The notes under the pieces are model-generated. The model saw only the letters and a list, made by a program, of their open reading frames with translations, searched no databases and had not been told where the DNA came from. Below are positions 62,231 to 64,000 of a stretch of DNA of 64,000 bases, one piece after another; within the stretch, counting starts at the first letter, position 1, and the number at the start of each line of letters is the position of its first letter. Both the position numbers and the translations under genes were made by a program. Source of the DNA: Pseudomonas kairouanensis (GTDB taxonomy: Bacteria; Pseudomonadota; Gammaproteobacteria; Pseudomonadales; Pseudomonadaceae); the NCBI RefSeq assembly GCF_004682055.1, contig NZ_QUZU01000035.1, positions 1 through 64,000 on the forward strand. Reading direction: 5' to 3'.

Positions 62231-63724
62231 TTACGCCTTGAGCATATGGCCGGTTTCTTCCAGGTTAATGTGCCAACTCAGTGCCTCACGCAGGATGTGC
62301 GGGGTATGCCCGCCGATGGCACAGGCGGCGTTGAAGTAAGCGTTCAGCGCATCGCGGTAGGCAGGATGCACGCAGTTATCGATGATTACCCTCGCCCGCT
62401 CACGAGGCGCCAAACCACGCAAATCGGCCAGCCCGACCTCTGTTACCAGGATATCGACGTCATGCTCGGTGTGGTCCACATGGCTGACCATCGGCACCAC
62501 GCTGGAAATCGCACCGCCCTTGGCGATGGATTTGGTGACGAAGATCGCCAGGTGCGCATTGCGCGCGAAGTCCCCTGAGCCGCCAATGCCGTTCATCATC
62601 CGAGTGCCGCAGACGTGGGTGGAATTGACGTTGCCGTAGATATCGAACTCCAGCGCAGTGTTGATCCCGATAATCCCCAGGCGGCGTACAACCTCGGGGT
62701 GGTTGGAGATTTCTTGCGGGCGCAGTACCAGCTTATCTTTGTAATGCTCCAGGTTGCCGAACACATCGGCATTGCGCCGCTCCGACAAGGTGATCGAGCT
62801 GCCCGAGGCGAAACTCAGCTTGCCGGCGTCGATCAGGTCGAATGTCGAGTCCTGCAGCACTTCCGAGTACATGGTCAGGTCTTCGAACGGCGATTCGATC
62901 AGGCCGCACATCACCGCGTTGGCGATATTGCCGATACCCGCCTGCAGTGGCCCGAGCTTATTGGTCATGCGCCCGGCGTCCACTTCCTGCTTGAGGAAGT
63001 TGATCAGGTGGTTGGCGATGCCCTGAGTGTCGCTGTCGGGCGGCGTCACTGTAGAGGCGGAGTCGGCCTGGTTGGTGATCACGATGGCGACGATCTTCTC
63101 CGGCGGGATCGGGATCGCGGTGCTGCCAATGCGGTCGTCAACTTTTACCAGCGGGATCGGGGTGCGCGTTGGGCGGTAGGTGGGGATATAGATGTCGTGC
63201 AACCCTTCGAGGTTGGGGTTGTGCGCCATATTGATCTCGACGATCACCTGCTTGGCGAAAATCGCGAAGCTGGCGGAGTTGCCCACGGAGGTGGTCGGCA
63301 CAATGTGGCCTTGCTCGGTAATCGCAACCGCTTCAATCACGGCGATGTCTGGCAGTTTGAGCTGATTGTTGCGCAGTTGCTCAACGGTTTCCGACAGGTG
63401 CTGGTCGATAAACATGACTTTGCCGGCGTTGATCGCCTTGCGCAGGGTGCTGTCGACTTGGAACGGCATGCGTCGTGACAGTACACCGGCTTCGGTCAGT
63501 TGCTTGTCCAGGTCGTTGCCCAGGCTGGCGCCGGTCATCAGCGTGATTTTCAGTGGCGATGTCTTGGCTCGTTCGGCCAGGGCGTGGGGCACGGCCTTGG
63601 CTTCACCGGCACGGGTGAAGCCGCTCATGCCGACGGTCATGCCGTCTTCGATCAGTGCGGCGGCGTCGGCCGCGCTCATGACCTTGTTCAACAACGAAGG
63701 CAAGCGGATGCGATCACGGTACAT
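62231..63724 (-). CDS. Acetyl-CoA hydrolase/transferase family protein (succinyl-CoA:acetate CoA-transferase-like)
   Basis: 497-aa class I CoA-transferase. The conserved catalytic Glu is in MYSEVLQDSTFDL, with the glycine loop GIGGSGDFARNA and C-terminal GGHTPHILREAL. This matches the AarC/ScpC group, which moves CoA from succinyl-CoA to acetate; a hydrolase role is also possible. The start MYRDRIRLPSL is typical. It lies downstream of pntB on the same strand but behind a terminator. Confidence 0.9.
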   Translation of the reverse strand: MYRDRIRLPSLLNKVMSAADAAALIEDGMTVGMSGFTRAGEAKAVPHALAERAKTSPLKITLMTGASLGNDLDKQLTEAGVLSRRMPFQVDSTLRKAINAGKVMFIDQHLSETVEQLRNNQLKLPDIAVIEAVAITEQGHIVPTTSVGNSASFAIFAKQVIVEINMAHNPNLEGLHDIYIPTYRPTRTPIPLVKVDDRIGSTAIPIPPEKIVAIVITNQADSASTVTPPDSDTQGIANHLINFLKQEVDAGRMTNKLGPLQAGIGNIANAVMCGLIESPFEDLTMYSEVLQDSTFDLIDAGKLSFASGSSITLSERRNADVFGNLEHYKDKLVLRPQEISNHPEVVRRLGIIGINTALEFDIYGNVNSTHVCGTRMMNGIGGSGDFARNAHLAIFVTKSIAKGGAISSVVPMVSHVDHTEHDVDILVTEVGLADLRGLAPRERARVIIDNCVHPAYRDALNAYFNAACAIGGHTPHILREALSWHINLEETGHMLKA

Positions 63725-63852
63725 GGATTCTTATCTCAGGCTACGGAAGCAAGGTGCGCAGTTTAGTGATTTCAAAAAATTTCGGCCCGCTACCATGGTC
63801 GAATGCCGGGCAGCGATTTAGAGCCTTTGGTCGGGTTTCATGCCGCAATAAA

Positions 63853-63881
63853 AAACCCCAGCCTACAAGAGGCCGGGGTTT
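63853..63881 (-). terminator. Terminator after pntB
   Basis: On the minus strand AAACCCCGGCCT pairs with AGGCTGGGGTTT (one mismatch) and is followed by a T-run (TTTTTTA). It ends the transhydrogenase transcript. Confidence 0.88.
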
Positions 63882-63903
63882 CGAGTATTGCGCTGTAGCA
63901 GGG

Positions 63904-64000
63904 TTACTCGACGGCTTTGACCATGTCTTCGATGACCTTCTTGGCATCACCAAAGACCATCATGGTCTTGTCCAGGTAGAACAGTTCGTTGTCCAAACCG
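63904..64000 (-). CDS. pntB: NAD(P) transhydrogenase subunit beta (3' end)
   Basis: The last 31 codons of a gene that continues beyond the window: the translation ends TMMVFGDAKKVIEDMVKAVE, matching the C-terminus of PntB (NADP-binding domain III). PntAB couples proton flow to hydride transfer between NADH and NADP. Only the tail is visible, so the assignment rests on this short match. Confidence 0.85.
   Translation of the reverse strand, partial: GLDNELFYLDKTMMVFGDAKKVIEDMVKAVE

Overview
The window is chromosomal DNA of a Pseudomonas, most likely from the P. fluorescens group. The coding sequence is GC-rich. The gene order follows blocks I recall from Pseudomonas chromosomes: prlC-yheV, the coxBA-ctaG-coxC cluster with its haem A genes, metNIQ, zur-znuABC, polA-engB-cytochrome c4-dsbA, and kinB-algB. 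The intergenic gaps carry paired REP repeats with the core GTGGGAGGGGGCTTGC, a form typical of fluorescens strains. I see no rRNA, tRNA, CRISPR array, prophage or complete insertion sequence. Most of the window is core genome, fully packed with genes.

Layout. 1-1.8 kb: 3' end of prlC and a YheV-like zinc-ribbon protein. 2-5.8 kb: a three-subunit membrane dehydrogenase of the gluconate 2-dehydrogenase type (Tat-exported small subunit, GMC flavoprotein with a cysteine cluster, tri-haem cytochrome c). 5.9-7.5 kb: a small acidic orphan and a radical SAM gene behind a perfect LexA box. 7.7-10 kb: beta-carbonic anhydrase and a SulP transporter. 11-19.8 kb: the caa3/aa3-type cytochrome oxidase with its copper (Cox11, SCO), SURF1 and haem A/O assembly factors. 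19.9-22.4 kb: metQ-metI-metN. 22.6-24.8 kb: katE. 24.9-28.7 kb: a lipoprotein gene and the zinc uptake regulon, with a candidate Zur site between zur and znuA. 28.8-30.1 kb: thrB and a DUF2782 gene. 30.2-33.9 kb: polA, an sRNA locus matching ErsA in context, promoter and length, and engB. 34-39.6 kb: cytochromes c5 and c4, dsbA, an EEP-family hydrolase, a GGDEF diguanylate cyclase and an AmpDh2-like amidase. 39.6-42.7 kb: kinB-algB. 43.1-44.1 kb: a three-gene set behind a sigma-54 promoter (95-aa protein, DUF1328, Ivy-like). 44.7-47.5 kb: a 47-codon gene, gltP and a SpmAB-like membrane protein. 47.6-51.1 kb: a complete MCE/Mla-like lipid transport operon. 51.2-57.7 kb: a DUF5924 membrane protein, M16 peptidase, Na/Pi cotransporter, TerC and a CitMHS transporter. 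58.1-61.1 kb: a DUF4105 (Lnb-like) envelope protein and three tandem DUF2388 secreted proteins. 61.2-61.9 kb: two DUF1127 genes. 62.2-64 kb: an acetyl-CoA hydrolase/CoA-transferase and the 3' end of pntB.

How it fits together. Much of the window serves respiration and the envelope. The periplasmic dehydrogenase, c-type cytochromes and aa3 oxidase form electron-transfer modules. DsbA, the amidase, the MCE system, the Ivy-like protein and the DUF4105/DUF2388 cluster act on or in the envelope. ErsA and kinB-algB both belong to the alginate/envelope-stress network. The most unusual regulatory signals are the LexA box on the radical SAM gene, the sigma-54 promoter with repeated upstream motifs divergent from algB, and the iterated CTGTAC motifs around the two DUF1127 genes. 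The DUF4105 plus triple DUF2388 cluster is the best candidate for an undescribed system.
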